Positions 27,267 to 36,504 are shown, counted from the stretch's first letter. The stretch: 64,000 nucleotides of DNA from Marinibacterium sp. (GCA_017643305.1 JAEPNQ010000002.1:62001-126000); one strand, 5' to 3'. Notes: generated by a model from the sequence alone, not told the origin. Numbers and translations are program-made.

Positions 27267-28160
27267 ATGGACAGACTGACCGAAATGGAAGCCTTCGCCA
27301 CGGTCGTGGACCAAGGCGGATTCACGGATGCAGCCCGCAAGATGGGTATTTCAAAATCCGCTGTATCCAAGCACGTCTCTTCGCTGGAGGCACGACTGCT
27401 GAACCGCACAACGCGTCGGGTATCCCCGACCGAAATTGGGCTGGCATACTACGATAGGGCCCGCCGCGTTCTTAACGACGCAGGCGAGGCCGATGCACTG
27501 GTGACCTCCATGCAATCGGCCCCGTCAGGGCTGCTGCGGATCAGCGTGGCCATTGATTTCGGAGTGAACCACCTGTCACCCGTCCTGTCGGACTTCCTGG
27601 CCGAATTCCCGGACATCACGGTCAACATGGTGCTGAACAACCGGTATGTGGAGCTGATTTCCGAAGGCTTTGACATGGCCATCCGGGTCGGGGAGCTGGA
27701 GGACAGCACACTGCGGGCCCGTAAGCTGACAGAAACCACCAAGCGTATGATCGCCAGCCCTAACTATTTCCAGCAATATGGGCGGCCGCAGAAAATTGAT
27801 GATCTGAACGATCACAAGCTGCTGCACTATTCCAACCAGTCCAGCGGCAATGTCTGGAAGCTGACCGCGCCGTCTGGTGAAAAACGCCAAGTGCGCACCG
27901 CCGGCTGGCTGAGTGTGAATGACGGCCAATCGCTGCTGAACGCGGCCAGCTCAGGTCTCGGGATCGCGTATCTGCCCAGCTATCTCTATGCTGACGCAAT
28001 GGAGCAGGGGCTGGTCGAAGATGCGATGCCTAGCCTGCCTAACGAAGTGCAGGGCATCTATGCGGTCTACCCGCCAGGCCGGTTCACCCAACCCAAGGTC
28101 CGCGCCTTCATCGACTTCCTCGTGCATGCCTTTGCGGAAAAAGGCCCGAACGACTGGTAA
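27267..28160 (+). CDS. LysR family transcriptional regulator
   Basis: The 297-residue product has an N-terminal winged helix-turn-helix (MDRLTEMEAFATVVDQGGFT, then ARKMGISKSAVSKHVSSLEARL) and a C-terminal effector-binding domain (residues about 90-290). It resembles the DsdC/AaeR-type subgroup by its first residues. An AGAAGGA site precedes the ATG at 27267. The divergent ABM/NIPSNAP pair is a possible target, by the usual LysR habit of regulating the neighbouring divergent gene. Confidence 0.93.
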   Translation: MDRLTEMEAFATVVDQGGFTDAARKMGISKSAVSKHVSSLEARLLNRTTRRVSPTEIGLAYYDRARRVLNDAGEADALVTSMQSAPSGLLRISVAIDFGVNHLSPVLSDFLAEFPDITVNMVLNNRYVELISEGFDMAIRVGELEDSTLRARKLTETTKRMIASPNYFQQYGRPQKIDDLNDHKLLHYSNQSSGNVWKLTAPSGEKRQVRTAGWLSVNDGQSLLNAASSGLGIAYLPSYLYADAMEQGLVEDAMPSLPNEVQGIYAVYPPGRFTQPKVRAFIDFLVHAFAEKGPNDW

Positions 28161-28196
28161 ACCATTTCATGTTGCTACCCTTGGCAATCCGACTGA

Positions 28197-28223
28197 CCCC
28201 GTGTCCCTAACACGGGGTCTTTT
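28197..28223 (+). terminator. Rho-independent terminator after the LysR gene
   Basis: A perfect 8-base stem (CCCCGTGT/ACACGGGG) with a 5-base loop is followed by TCTTTT, 36 bases after the LysR stop codon. Confidence 0.85.
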
Positions 28224-28570
28224 CCCGTCTGGGTTCTATTTCTATACCACGATCCGCTAAAGCTAGAGCAGGGGTAAAGCCGCCGGACCACCGAACACTC
28301 AGCCGCGTTCGGCTGGTGAATTGTTGGGATGCAGCCACATGTTTGGCGGACACTCCAACAGACGAGGAAGGGCAATTTCCCCAAAAAATTTGGCGCGCGA
28401 CCTGCCATTTAAGGTTGGGTTTTACATTGACACCACCCGGGCCGCACGCAATCACCAGACCCGAATGTTCACCGGGCTGTGCAACACGATTGCCCAACTG
28501 GAACGCGGGGTGGCGGAATAGATCACGCTGCGCTCACTTTGGTCCAACCCGTTTCAGGCTGCACCAACCG
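28224..28570. other. Intergenic stretch with no supported gene
   Basis: About 350 bases between the LysR terminator and the end of the converging OmpA-like gene. A plus-strand frame ending at 28521 (IDTTRAARNHQTRMFTGLCN region) has no ribosome site or recognisable family. I see no reliable feature here. Confidence 0.4.
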
Positions 28571-29518
28571 TCACGGCTTCAGCATCACCTCAACCCGGCG
28601 GTTGGCCTCGCGGCCTTCTGGGGTCAGGTTGGAAGCAATTGGCGACAGATACCCATTGCCTTCCGCCTCGACGCGCTCAGGCGATACGTTGTGCATCCCG
28701 ATTAGGAGGGTGCGTACAGCTTCTGCACGGCGCTTGGATAAGCGAATGTTGGTGGCAAGATCACCGACTGTATCCGTATGCCCAACCAGAACCAGAGTGC
28801 CTTCAGCGTATTCCGCGAGAAACGCCGCCAATTCCTTCAGCGACGCATATGCGCGTTGTTCCAGGTTACTGCCGCCGGGCGCAAACGCGAGGTCGGACAG
28901 CACCGCATGACCGTTTTCCAACAACTGGCGAGCGATTGGTGTTGCCTCCGTAGGGACCACAACAACCGGTTTGGGTGCAGATTTTGCAGTGGCCGGCGCG
29001 GCCTCTTGCACGACCGGAGCCACGCCTGCGGGCGTCACAATGATGGCCTGGATGTAAGTCGCCCCTCGGCTGCGGCTGACCAGCAGGCTGGCGCCACGGC
29101 CATCGTTGGCGTCGGCGGACAGAAAGCGGAAATCCTGAATATCCACGTGCATGTCTGGCGCTGGCACAACTTCCGTTCCAAAGCGGAAATCAAACCCACC
29201 GCAGTCGCGCCCTTCGCATTCGAACAATACTGTGAAACCGGCAGCCAAAAGCTGGTCACGCAGCGGGGCGAGGGTTTGCAACGTGGTGGATGAACCGGAA
29301 TCAATCCGCCAAGTAAGGCGCTCTACGGCTCCTTCGAACGTGACAGATGGCACCTGCCCATCTGTAAATGGGCCTGTCGGCATGGCATAACCGTCAAACG
29401 CTGAAACCCGTTCCGCAGTCTGGCGCGCGACCGATGGAAGCTCCAACTGCAGTGCGTCCGCCAGATGCGGGCAGGTCAGAAGACCAAAGCAGAAACAGGC
29501 GCGCTGCAGCCAATTCAT
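28571..29518 (-). CDS. OmpA-family peptidoglycan-associated protein
   Basis: The 315-residue product starts with a probable signal peptide (MNWLQRACFCFGLLTCPHLADA), has a unique N-terminal region (residues about 25-180), a short Pro/Ala/Val-rich linker and a C-terminal OmpA/MotB domain with LVLVGHTDTVGDLATNIRLS and NRRVEVML. The C-terminal domain binds peptidoglycan from the periplasm; the N-terminal role is unknown. It is the last gene of a minus-strand run with coupled overlaps (its ATG overlaps the stop of the peroxidase-related gene). Confidence 0.88.
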   Translation of the reverse strand: MNWLQRACFCFGLLTCPHLADALQLELPSVARQTAERVSAFDGYAMPTGPFTDGQVPSVTFEGAVERLTWRIDSGSSTTLQTLAPLRDQLLAAGFTVLFECEGRDCGGFDFRFGTEVVPAPDMHVDIQDFRFLSADANDGRGASLLVSRSRGATYIQAIIVTPAGVAPVVQEAAPATAKSAPKPVVVVPTEATPIARQLLENGHAVLSDLAFAPGGSNLEQRAYASLKELAAFLAEYAEGTLVLVGHTDTVGDLATNIRLSKRRAEAVRTLLIGMHNVSPERVEAEGNGYLSPIASNLTPEGREANRRVEVMLKP

Positions 29519-30087
29519 CTGAACTGCGCGTGATACTCTTCATTCGGGCGCATGCTCAGCGCACTGGCGACCCGATTGGTCATGTTGAAGAATGCGGTGA
29601 CATTGGCGATATCCCAGATGTCGCGATCAGTGAAACCGACGTCACGCAGCGCCTGACGGTCAGGCTCTTCAACCGTGGCGCTGGCAGTTGTGACCTTGAC
29701 GGCAAAATCCAGCATAGCACGCTGACGCGCGTCCAATTCAGCCACGCGATAGTTCATCACCAGCATTTCGCCCAACATCGGATCATCAGACAGCTGCCGG
29801 ACCGCCGCACCATGGGCAACAAGGCAATAAAAGCACCGGTTGTGGGACGAAACGACAACTGCGATCATCTCCCGCTCCAGCTTGGACAAGCCACTGTCAG
29901 CCAGCATAAGGTCGTTGTACAGCGCGGTGAACGTATTCAGCTTGTCTATGTCAAACGCATGGGCCGTCAAAACGTTTGGGACCATGCCCAGTTTTTCCTG
30001 GCAGATATCGAAGTATTTCTGGGTCGCTTCCGGCAACGGATCGACCATTGGCAGATCAAGGGCGGTGGGCTGTTTGGGTTTGGTCAC
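29515..30087 (-). CDS. Peroxidase-related AhpD-like (carboxymuconolactone decarboxylase fold) protein
   Basis: The 190-residue product contains VVSSHNRCFYCLVAHGAAVR, the CxxC-with-His redox centre of AhpD-like proteins (Cys-Phe-Tyr-Cys and downstream His). The segment MVDPLPEATQKYFDICQEKLG matches the uncharacterised peroxidase-related subgroup. It may act as an alkylhydroperoxidase in the cytoplasm. It overlaps both neighbours by four bases. Confidence 0.88.
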   Translation of the reverse strand: MTKPKQPTALDLPMVDPLPEATQKYFDICQEKLGMVPNVLTAHAFDIDKLNTFTALYNDLMLADSGLSKLEREMIAVVVSSHNRCFYCLVAHGAAVRQLSDDPMLGEMLVMNYRVAELDARQRAMLDFAVKVTTASATVEEPDRQALRDVGFTDRDIWDIANVTAFFNMTNRVASALSMRPNEEYHAQFR

Positions 30088-30818
30088 GTCCTGTCTTTCT
30101 CATATGGCAGATAGCGGTAATGGTACCCTCCCACAGCCTGCATGCCGAGGGAAGTGTAGAGCGCGTTGGCGCCGTCGTTGGCCTTGGTGCAGATTACAGT
30201 CAGCACATCAGCGCCATTGTCTCGCGCCCAGATCGCTGCGACCCGCATGAACCATTGGCCCATACCCTGCCGCCGCTGGTGCGGCAGGATTTCCAGCGCG
30301 TGCAACATCGCGATGTTTTCATGGATACCAACATGCGCCACGCCAGCTGGTTTGTCCTTGTGACGGCCAAGCAGCGTAACTTTGGGGCCCTTAACCCGCT
30401 TCATCACCTCCACCCGGGCAGGGCCAATCCCGGCCTCAGCCCAAATTTCCCGCGCGATGGCCAATGGTTCCCAATGCGGCAGGATTGTCACGCGTGGCAC
30501 CGGCGTGTCCAACATGGCCTCTACCGGGGCAGCATAGGCATTGCATGGGTCGATCACCTCATAACCCAGCATGGCCAACTGGGCGTCCAGCGCGCTCTGA
30601 TCCGGCTTGACCATGAACAAAGGCGCTTGTCCAAATCCGGCGAGGCCCTCTACTGCAGTCTGGATGTCCTCCGGGGTCACCATGTCATCGGTGGAGGCCG
30701 CAGACACGCGTTTGCCGCCACCCTGCCCATCGCGCAATTTCCATGGACCAGTCGTCACGAACTGCGCGGCGGGCCAGGTGCCGTCGATGGCCGCGTAAAG
30801 TTGGTCTGGCGTGATCAT
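30084..30818 (-). CDS. GNAT family N-acetyltransferase
   Basis: The 244-residue product has a C-terminal GNAT domain with the acetyl-CoA loop LEILPHQRRQGMGQWFMRVAA (QxxGxG type) and the downstream ANDGANALYTSLGM helix. The N-terminal 110 residues are an extra domain of unknown role (QLYAAIDGTWPAAQFVTTG). It is coupled to the MoCF-domain gene upstream (TGATG overlap) and to the AhpD-like gene downstream. Confidence 0.85.
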   Translation of the reverse strand: MITPDQLYAAIDGTWPAAQFVTTGPWKLRDGQGGGKRVSAASTDDMVTPEDIQTAVEGLAGFGQAPLFMVKPDQSALDAQLAMLGYEVIDPCNAYAAPVEAMLDTPVPRVTILPHWEPLAIAREIWAEAGIGPARVEVMKRVKGPKVTLLGRHKDKPAGVAHVGIHENIAMLHALEILPHQRRQGMGQWFMRVAAIWARDNGADVLTVICTKANDGANALYTSLGMQAVGGYHYRYLPYEKDRT

Positions 30819-31540
30819 CAGAGGTCCAACGCCTTTCTGAGCCTGCCCAGCGCCGCAGCTACCTGCGTGGGATCGGTCCCCCGGAATACGATCTGAGCGC
30901 CAAACGCACCATCCTTCTGAAACGGATAGCTGCCGATGCTTAGGTCAGGAAAATCATCGGCAATGGCCCCCAGAGGGCCTGCAATCTGGCCTTCCCCTCG
31001 GAAAATCATCAGGGATTCTGACGTTAGCGGCGTGCCTCCGGTCAGCGTGGGCAGAACACTGTCTACCATGGCTTCGAAAATCGCCGGGACGCCTGCCATC
31101 ACGTGGACATTGCACAGTGTAAACCCAGGCGCACCAGATACAGGGTTTTCAATAAGCGCCGCACCATCCGGGATGCGGGCCATACGCAGGCGCGCTTCGT
31201 TCAGCTCCTGCCCCGTGCGCTTGGCCCGTTCCGCCAGGATGGCCCGCGCATCGTCACGCACGTCAATCGGCACGTCAAAGGCAGCGGCCACGTTATCGGC
31301 GGTGATGTCATCATGCGTTGGGCCAATGCCACCGCTGGTAAAGACATGATCGTACCCGCCCGCCAGCGTCCGAACCGCGCCCGAAATTGCGGCAGGGTCG
31401 TCGGAAACCACTCGGACCTCTTTCAGGTCAATGCCATGTTCGGTCAATCGACCAGCCAGATGGTACATGTTCGCGTCGCGGGTACGACCAGACAGAATCT
31501 CATCCCCGATCACCAGCATGGCAGCTGTCGGATTAGTCAT
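30818..31540 (-). CDS. MoaB/CinA-like molybdopterin-binding domain protein
   Basis: The 240-residue product has the MoCF-biosynthesis fold with AAMLVIGDEILSGRTRDANM and the signature FTSGGIGPTHDDITADNVA. Stand-alone proteins of this type resemble the N-terminal half of CinA, a pyrophosphatase for ADP-ribose-like compounds, without the C-terminal nicotinamide-nucleotide amidase domain. The start at 31540 has GGGAGAG upstream and is far shorter than the longest possible frame, whose extra part is antisense to sfsA. Confidence 0.85.
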   Translation of the reverse strand: MTNPTAAMLVIGDEILSGRTRDANMYHLAGRLTEHGIDLKEVRVVSDDPAAISGAVRTLAGGYDHVFTSGGIGPTHDDITADNVAAAFDVPIDVRDDARAILAERAKRTGQELNEARLRMARIPDGAALIENPVSGAPGFTLCNVHVMAGVPAIFEAMVDSVLPTLTGGTPLTSESLMIFRGEGQIAGPLGAIADDFPDLSIGSYPFQKDGAFGAQIVFRGTDPTQVAAALGRLRKALDL

Positions 31541-31588
31541 CGGTGCTCTCCCTTGTGTGACGGCCCGACGAGGTATAGGCCGCAGAAC

Positions 31589-32293
31589 ATGCGCTTTCCA
31601 ACCCCTCTTGTCCCGGCCCGGCTGATACGTCGCTACAAACGCTTTCTGGCGGATTGCACGCTGGAGGACGGGCGGGAGGTGACCGCCCATTGCGCTAACC
31701 CGGGCTCCATGATGGGACTGGCCGAACCGGGTATGAAAATATGGCTGGAACCCAATGACGACCCGAAGAAAAAGCTGAAATTCGGCTGGCGGCTGGTAGA
31801 CCATGAAAACGGTCATTTCACCGGGGTTGATACATCTATCCCTAACCGGGTCCTTCGTGCCGCGCTGGAGGCGGGGGAGATCCCGGCACTGGCGGACTAC
31901 GGAACCGTCCGCGCCGAAGTGAAATACGGCGACCGCAGCCGGATTGATTTCCTGCTGAGCGAACCGGGCCTGCCCGACGCTTATGTAGAGGTCAAAAGCG
32001 TGACCCTGTGCCGGACACCCGGGCTGGCGGAGTTTCCCGACAGCGTCACTGCCCGTGGTGCACGCCACATGGAGGAACTGGCCGCCATGGCGCGCGCCGG
32101 ACAAAAGGCGGTTGTTTTTTTCCTGGCGCAGCGAACCGATTGCACAGCAGTGGCCCCTGCCGGAGATATCGACCCCGGGTATCGCGCCGCGTTGCAGACC
32201 GCCTTGGAGGATGGTTTGGAGGTGCTGGCCGTAAGTTGCGAAATCTCTCCAGACGGGATCGTACCCGCCAAACAGTTGCCCTTTCAGGTCTGA
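31589..32293 (+). CDS. sfsA: DNA/RNA nuclease SfsA family protein
   Basis: The 234-residue product matches SfsA throughout: LVPARLIRRYKRFLADC, VTAHCANPGSMMGL, SRIDFLLSE and YVEVKSVTLCRTPGLAEFPD with the acidic PD-(D/E)xK-like residues, and TARGARHMEEL. SfsA was first described as a sugar-fermentation stimulation protein and is related to nucleases. The ATG at 31589 gives the family-standard N-terminus. It is divergent from the MoCF gene by 48 bases and is followed by map. Confidence 0.93.
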   Translation: MRFPTPLVPARLIRRYKRFLADCTLEDGREVTAHCANPGSMMGLAEPGMKIWLEPNDDPKKKLKFGWRLVDHENGHFTGVDTSIPNRVLRAALEAGEIPALADYGTVRAEVKYGDRSRIDFLLSEPGLPDAYVEVKSVTLCRTPGLAEFPDSVTARGARHMEELAAMARAGQKAVVFFLAQRTDCTAVAPAGDIDPGYRAALQTALEDGLEVLAVSCEISPDGIVPAKQLPFQV

Positions 32294-32482
32294 ACAGATG
32301 CGCAGTCGAATCATTTCTGGCGCGGCGAATTGGCACCATATTCACCGTTCTATTTGAATTTTTGCAGTAAAATCAAAGATTGACGCCGCTCACATAAGCG
32401 GAAGACAGCAGTGAGGATCTCCACCTCTGGCTCTTTCGCGTTGCGCATATTAAACAACGCCAGGGCGACGAAAACGAGGTCG

Positions 32483-33298
32483 ATGGTGAAAAACGAGTTG
32501 CGCGGTCGTGTGACCAAAGATGGGATCCGCATTTACGAAACCGATGACTTTGCCGGTATGCATGTTGCGGGTGCCCTTACGGCACGCATTCTGGACGACA
32601 TCGCAGACCATGTTTTTGTCGGCCAGACAACCGAAGCCATTGATGCTGAAATTGAGCGGATGGTGAACGAAGCGGGCGCGGCCTCAGCCACAATCGGCTA
32701 CAAAGGCTACAAGCACGCCAGCTGTATTTCCGTAAACCATGTTGTCTGCCATGGCATTCCCGGATCAAAATCGCTGAAAAACGGCGACATCTTGAACATC
32801 GATGTCACTGTGATTGTCGATGGCTGGTATGGCGACTCCAGCCGCATGTATGTGGCAGGCAAGCTGAGCCGCAAGGCTGAGCGACTGATTGAGGTCACGC
32901 ATGATTCCCTGATGCTGGGGATCGAACAGGTGCGCCCGGGTAATACGTTTGGCGATATTGGCAACGCGATCCAGGGCTATGTCGAAGCACAACGCATGAG
33001 CGTCGTGCGCGATTTCTGCGGTCACGGTCTGGGCCGTGTGTTCCACGCTCCGCCGAATGTCCTGCACTATGGGCGCCCAGGGACCGGCGCGGTGCTGGAA
33101 GAAGGTATGTTCTTTACCATCGAGCCGATGGTCAACCTGGGCCGCCCCGAAACCAAAACCCTGTCAGACGACTGGACCGCCGTGACGCGGGACAAATCCC
33201 TGTCGGCACAGTTTGAACATTCTGTTGGGGTTACGGCAGATGGCGTGGACATCTTCACTCTGTCGCCGGGCAATAAGTTTCACCCGACCTACGGCTGA
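32483..33298 (+). CDS. map: Type I methionine aminopeptidase
   Basis: The 271-residue product has the five metal ligands of MetAP: two Asp in DILNIDVTVIVDGWYGDSSR, His in CGHGLGRVFHAPPN, Glu in FFTIEPMVNLG and Glu in AQFEHSVGVT. It removes the initiator methionine from nascent proteins. An ATG at 32411 is in frame, but the family sequence starts near GRVTKDGIRIYE, and ACGAGG precedes the ATG at 32483. It is downstream of sfsA on the same strand with a 189-base gap. Confidence 0.96.
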   Translation: MVKNELRGRVTKDGIRIYETDDFAGMHVAGALTARILDDIADHVFVGQTTEAIDAEIERMVNEAGAASATIGYKGYKHASCISVNHVVCHGIPGSKSLKNGDILNIDVTVIVDGWYGDSSRMYVAGKLSRKAERLIEVTHDSLMLGIEQVRPGNTFGDIGNAIQGYVEAQRMSVVRDFCGHGLGRVFHAPPNVLHYGRPGTGAVLEEGMFFTIEPMVNLGRPETKTLSDDWTAVTRDKSLSAQFEHSVGVTADGVDIFTLSPGNKFHPTYG

Positions 33299-33486
33299 TC
33301 AGCTTCATTATCAGACAAGGCCTTCGGGCGCAGCAGCGTCAACAGAAGGGTTTCACCGTTGCAGGGTGTAACCGCATCATGAATGAAAACCGGTGGCCGC
33401 CGTTCAACAGGTGGCGCGGCGCGGGCTTGCGGAGCCGGTATCGCCGACCACGACAAGAACCAGGGGGCGTTCAAAACGTGAGCCAT
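33289..33486 (-). CDS. Small hypothetical protein
   Basis: A 65-codon frame (start MAHVLNAPWFLSWSAIPAPQ, end LLTLLRPKALSDNEADQP) lies in an otherwise empty gap and overlaps the end of map by ten bases, tail to tail. The sequence has balanced composition and a Pro-rich centre, but the ribosome site is weak and I recognise no family. It could be a genuine small gene or chance. Confidence 0.4.
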   Translation of the reverse strand: MAHVLNAPWFLSWSAIPAPQARAAPPVERRPPVFIHDAVTPCNGETLLLTLLRPKALSDNEADQP

Positions 33487-33525
33487 AACGGCAAGCTAAC
33501 CTAACCCGGCGCGCGTGCAAACGGT

Positions 33526-34167
33526 CTAAAGACCCAGCCGCTCGGGTATCTCGCTCATATGTCGGATGATCTCCGCTCCCTCATCGCTCAGCCGGACACC
33601 GTCACCCTGAGCCACATAAGCCAGGCAGCGCATGCCCGCTCTGATCGCAGCAGTAACCCCTGCCAAGCTGTCTTCGACCACAACGCAATGAGCCGGGTCG
33701 ACACCATGTCGTTCGGCGGCGATCAGATAAAGGTCGGGGTCAGGCTTGGCCACGCCCAGCGTGTGAGCAGAATAGATCGCCCCATCAAAACGGTCCCACA
33801 ATCCGGTCTGGCCCAGTGTGATCGTCATCTTTTCCTTACTGCCATTGGAGCAGACGCAGAAGGGGATACCAAGCGCTTCCAGTCGGTCCAGCACCTTGGG
33901 GATACCTTCGATCACATCAACCCCTTCAGTCAGCCGGGCGTAAATCTGGGCGTAAATCTCATCAATCCAGTTATCTGGCAGCTGCGCGCCCATCTCGCGG
34001 GCTTTTTCACCCACCATGGCCATGGTGCCGCCAATAAAATGAGCCTCGCAATCTTTCGCCGTCATCGGCAACCCGTAACCCGAAAGGTTTTTAGCCAACA
34101 CAATGTTGCTGGGACCTTCGCTGTCTACAAGAACACCGTCGCAATCAAATAGGATCAGGTCAGTCAT
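33526..34167 (-). CDS. HAD superfamily phosphatase
   Basis: The 213-residue product has all HAD motifs: motif I FDCDGVLVDSE with nucleophile and acid/base Asp, motif II CVCSNGSK, the motif III Lys in GVAKPDPDLY, and motif IV VVVEDSLAGVTAA. The helical cap between motifs I and II is of the beta-phosphoglucomutase/phosphoglycolate phosphatase (subfamily IA) type. The substrate is unknown. The start at 34167 overlaps the end of rsmD by eight bases. Confidence 0.92.
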   Translation of the reverse strand: MTDLILFDCDGVLVDSEGPSNIVLAKNLSGYGLPMTAKDCEAHFIGGTMAMVGEKAREMGAQLPDNWIDEIYAQIYARLTEGVDVIEGIPKVLDRLEALGIPFCVCSNGSKEKMTITLGQTGLWDRFDGAIYSAHTLGVAKPDPDLYLIAAERHGVDPAHCVVVEDSLAGVTAAIRAGMRCLAYVAQGDGVRLSDEGAEIIRHMSEIPERLGL

Positions 34168-34717
34168 CTGCGACCCGCTGGAAAATCGTGACATGTGTGT
34201 CCCCGTATTTACGGGTGTCTTGAACCACAAAATCCTCAAACGGCGGCTTTTCGCTGCTGTCCTCCCAAACAACCCACGCGTCCGGCGTGATCCAGCCCCC
34301 AGCCAGCACTGTAGCCATTGCCTTCTCACCCAGACCCTTGCCGTAAGGCGGGTCGAGGAAAACCAGATCACAGGCTGCATCGGGGTTCGGCCCCAGTCGG
34401 GTCGCATCCCGTCGGATCAGCCGGGTGGCGTCCGCCCCGGTCAGCGCGATGTTTTCGCCGATCAGCCCCTGAGCCTTACGCCCGTTTTCCACGAAGATCA
34501 CCGATACCGCGCCACGCGACAGCGCCTCCAACCCCAGCGCGCCGGTGCCCGCAAACAGGTCCAGCACCCGCGCGCCTTCCAGCACATCCATGCTGTTCAA
34601 AACGTTGAACAAGCTTTCACGCGCCCTGTCAGATGTTGGACGCAGATGCGCCGCAGGGTCGCCTTTGCCCAGCGCGGCGAGTCGCCTTCCGCGAAATCGG
34701 CCCGCGACGATCCTCAC
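34160..34717 (-). CDS. rsmD: 16S rRNA (guanine966-N2)-methyltransferase
   Basis: The 185-residue product begins MRIVAGRFRGRRL, a hallmark of RsmD, and has the SAM-binding LDLFAGTGALGLEALSRGA and the catalytic DPPY in LVFLDPPYGKG. It methylates G966 of 16S rRNA in the 30S subunit. It overlaps the ferredoxin reductase gene upstream (four bases) and the HAD gene downstream (eight bases), so the three form one operon. Confidence 0.94.
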   Translation of the reverse strand: MRIVAGRFRGRRLAALGKGDPAAHLRPTSDRARESLFNVLNSMDVLEGARVLDLFAGTGALGLEALSRGAVSVIFVENGRKAQGLIGENIALTGADATRLIRRDATRLGPNPDAACDLVFLDPPYGKGLGEKAMATVLAGGWITPDAWVVWEDSSEKPPFEDFVVQDTRKYGDTHVTIFQRVADD

Positions 34718-35919
34718 GCTTTAAGCAGCGGTTTCAGGTCGGCGGTAGGATCGGCCAGCACATCCTTGGGCGCGGTCTTGCCCGCCTCGATCAGCCGCTT
34801 GCCAATCATGTATCCACGCGGGTCGTTCATGGCGTCGACCGCCAGCAACGTATCGCCCTTGAAGTACCAGAAGCTGGCGCTGCGATCACTCACGCGAGAC
34901 ACGACGGAATCGTAGCCTGCATTCAGCCCGGCAATCTGCAGTTTCACATCGTACTGGTCCGACCAGAACCAAGGCTTCGCGGCATATGGTTTTTCCGCGC
35001 CCATCATGTTGTCCGCAACAATTTCGGCCTGGTCGATTGCGTTGGGCACGCTTTCCAAACGGATACGTTCGCCCTTGTACGGGAAAGACGCACAATCGCC
35101 CGCTGCCCAGATGCTCGGGTCCGAGGTGCGGCCGAACTCATCAACACGAATGCCATTGTCCAGTTCCAGCCCTGCCGCTTCGGCCAGATCGGTCGCGGGC
35201 GAAATCCCTATGCCAACGATCACCACATCCACTGGTAATTCGGTCCCATCCGCCAGGATCGCCGCCGTGACGTGATCGTCCCCTAGCAGCCGGTCCAGCC
35301 CAGTTGCTTCGCGGATTTCCACTCCTTGCCCCAGATGCAGCGCGCGGAAGTAATCAGAGGTTTCCGGCGCAGCGACCCGTTGCAGGATGCGATTCGCCAT
35401 TTCGACGACCGTGACAGACATGCCACGCTTGCAAGCCACCGCGGCAGCCTCCAACCCGATATAGCCACCGCCGACAATCAGTGCGCGCGCACCTTTGCGA
35501 AACGCGGGCTCCATCGCGTCAACATCCGCCAGCGTCCGAACCACATGCACACCGCCCAGCACCCCACCGATGGCCGGGGGCAATTGCCGGGGCACCGATC
35601 CGGTGGTTAATGCGAGCTGGTCATAGCCAAACTGCTTGCCACTTGCGATCAGCACCTTGTTGGATCGGTCGATAGACACAGCGGTTTCGCTGAGGTGCAA
35701 GTCAATCCCATTTTCAGCATAGAAACTTTCGGGGCGCAGATAGAGTCGTTCCAACGCCATGTCCCCCAGCAGATACGCCTTGGACAGTGGCGGGCGCTGA
35801 TAAGGGGGAGCGGATTCTTCACCAATGAGCGTGATGCCACCTTCATAGCCGTTTTTCCGCAACTTGGCGACCAACGATGATCCGGCCTGCCCTGCTCCAA
35901 CTACAATAATTTGGCTCAT
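34714..35919 (-). CDS. Rubredoxin/ferredoxin-NAD(P)+ reductase-type FAD oxidoreductase
   Basis: The 401-residue product has two Rossmann motifs, FAD-binding VVGAGQAGSSLVAKLRKNG at the N-terminus and NAD-binding LIVGGGYIGLEAAAVACKRG near residue 150. The FAD-closing VDEFGRTSDPSIWAAGDCAS comes next, and the C-terminal reductase-C dimer domain begins at PWFWSDQYDVKLQIAGL. It transfers electrons from NAD(P)H to a ferredoxin or rubredoxin, usually for P450 or Rieske systems; none is nearby. It is divergent from the peroxiredoxin gene. Confidence 0.92.
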   Translation of the reverse strand: MSQIIVVGAGQAGSSLVAKLRKNGYEGGITLIGEESAPPYQRPPLSKAYLLGDMALERLYLRPESFYAENGIDLHLSETAVSIDRSNKVLIASGKQFGYDQLALTTGSVPRQLPPAIGGVLGGVHVVRTLADVDAMEPAFRKGARALIVGGGYIGLEAAAVACKRGMSVTVVEMANRILQRVAAPETSDYFRALHLGQGVEIREATGLDRLLGDDHVTAAILADGTELPVDVVIVGIGISPATDLAEAAGLELDNGIRVDEFGRTSDPSIWAAGDCASFPYKGERIRLESVPNAIDQAEIVADNMMGAEKPYAAKPWFWSDQYDVKLQIAGLNAGYDSVVSRVSDRSASFWYFKGDTLLAVDAMNDPRGYMIGKRLIEAGKTAPKDVLADPTADLKPLLKA

Positions 35920-36012
35920 TGGACCTCTTCTCCAGAAATTTTGTATGGCCAGCGCTGCGCCAAACCCTATAAGCCGATGATTGCGAAACGCAATTGTTGA
36001 AAGGGAAATAGA

Positions 36013-36504
36013 ATGGCAATTTCAGTCGGGGACAAGCTTCCGGATGCGACACTTATTTATATGACGGATGAAGGTCCGGGCTCTGTTCAGCTCGCCGATA
36101 AGTTGGCAGGGCGCAAGGTGGTAATTCTTGCCGTTCCAGCCGCCTTTTCAAATACTTGCGACAAATTGCACATGCCCAGCTTCATCCGGACCAAGGCCCA
36201 ATTCGATGGAAAGGGTGTCGATGAGATCATCTGCCTGTCCGTCAATGACGTATTTGTAGTGCGGGCCTGGGGTGAAAGCACGGGCGCAACTGAGGCCGGT
36301 ATCACGATGCTGGCGGACGCAGACGGTTCCTTTACGAAAGCCATCGGCATGGCCTTTGATGCAGCCGTCATCGGTTTCTATGGCCGGTCCGTGCGCTACG
36401 CGATGCTGGTCGAAGACGGTGTGGCCAAGATCATCCAGACCGAAGAGAAAGCCGGTGTCTGTGAAATGACATCTGGTGAGGCATTGCTGGAAAAAATGGG
36501 CTGA
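36013..36504 (+). CDS. Peroxiredoxin, Prx5 type
   Basis: The 163-residue product has the Prx5 layout: MAISVGDKLPDATL start, the peroxidatic site ILAVPAAFSNTCDKLHMPSF (Cys near residue 49) and the active-site Arg in SVRYAMLVEDGVAKIIQ. The usual PxxxTxxC motif reads PxxxSxxC, a Thr-to-Ser change at a residue that hydrogen-bonds the peroxide. A second Cys in KAGVCEMTSGE is placed as in Prx5 proteins with a C-terminal resolving Cys. It reduces hydroperoxides in the cytoplasm. AAGGGAAAT precedes the ATG. Confidence 0.92.
   Translation: MAISVGDKLPDATLIYMTDEGPGSVQLADKLAGRKVVILAVPAAFSNTCDKLHMPSFIRTKAQFDGKGVDEIICLSVNDVFVVRAWGESTGATEAGITMLADADGSFTKAIGMAFDAAVIGFYGRSVRYAMLVEDGVAKIIQTEEKAGVCEMTSGEALLEKMG

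Noticed and set aside
30818-32314. A 498-codon version of the MoCF-domain protein
   Set aside because: The extra 258 N-terminal codons lie antisense to sfsA, and a GGGAGAG site precedes the ATG at 31540, so the short form was kept.
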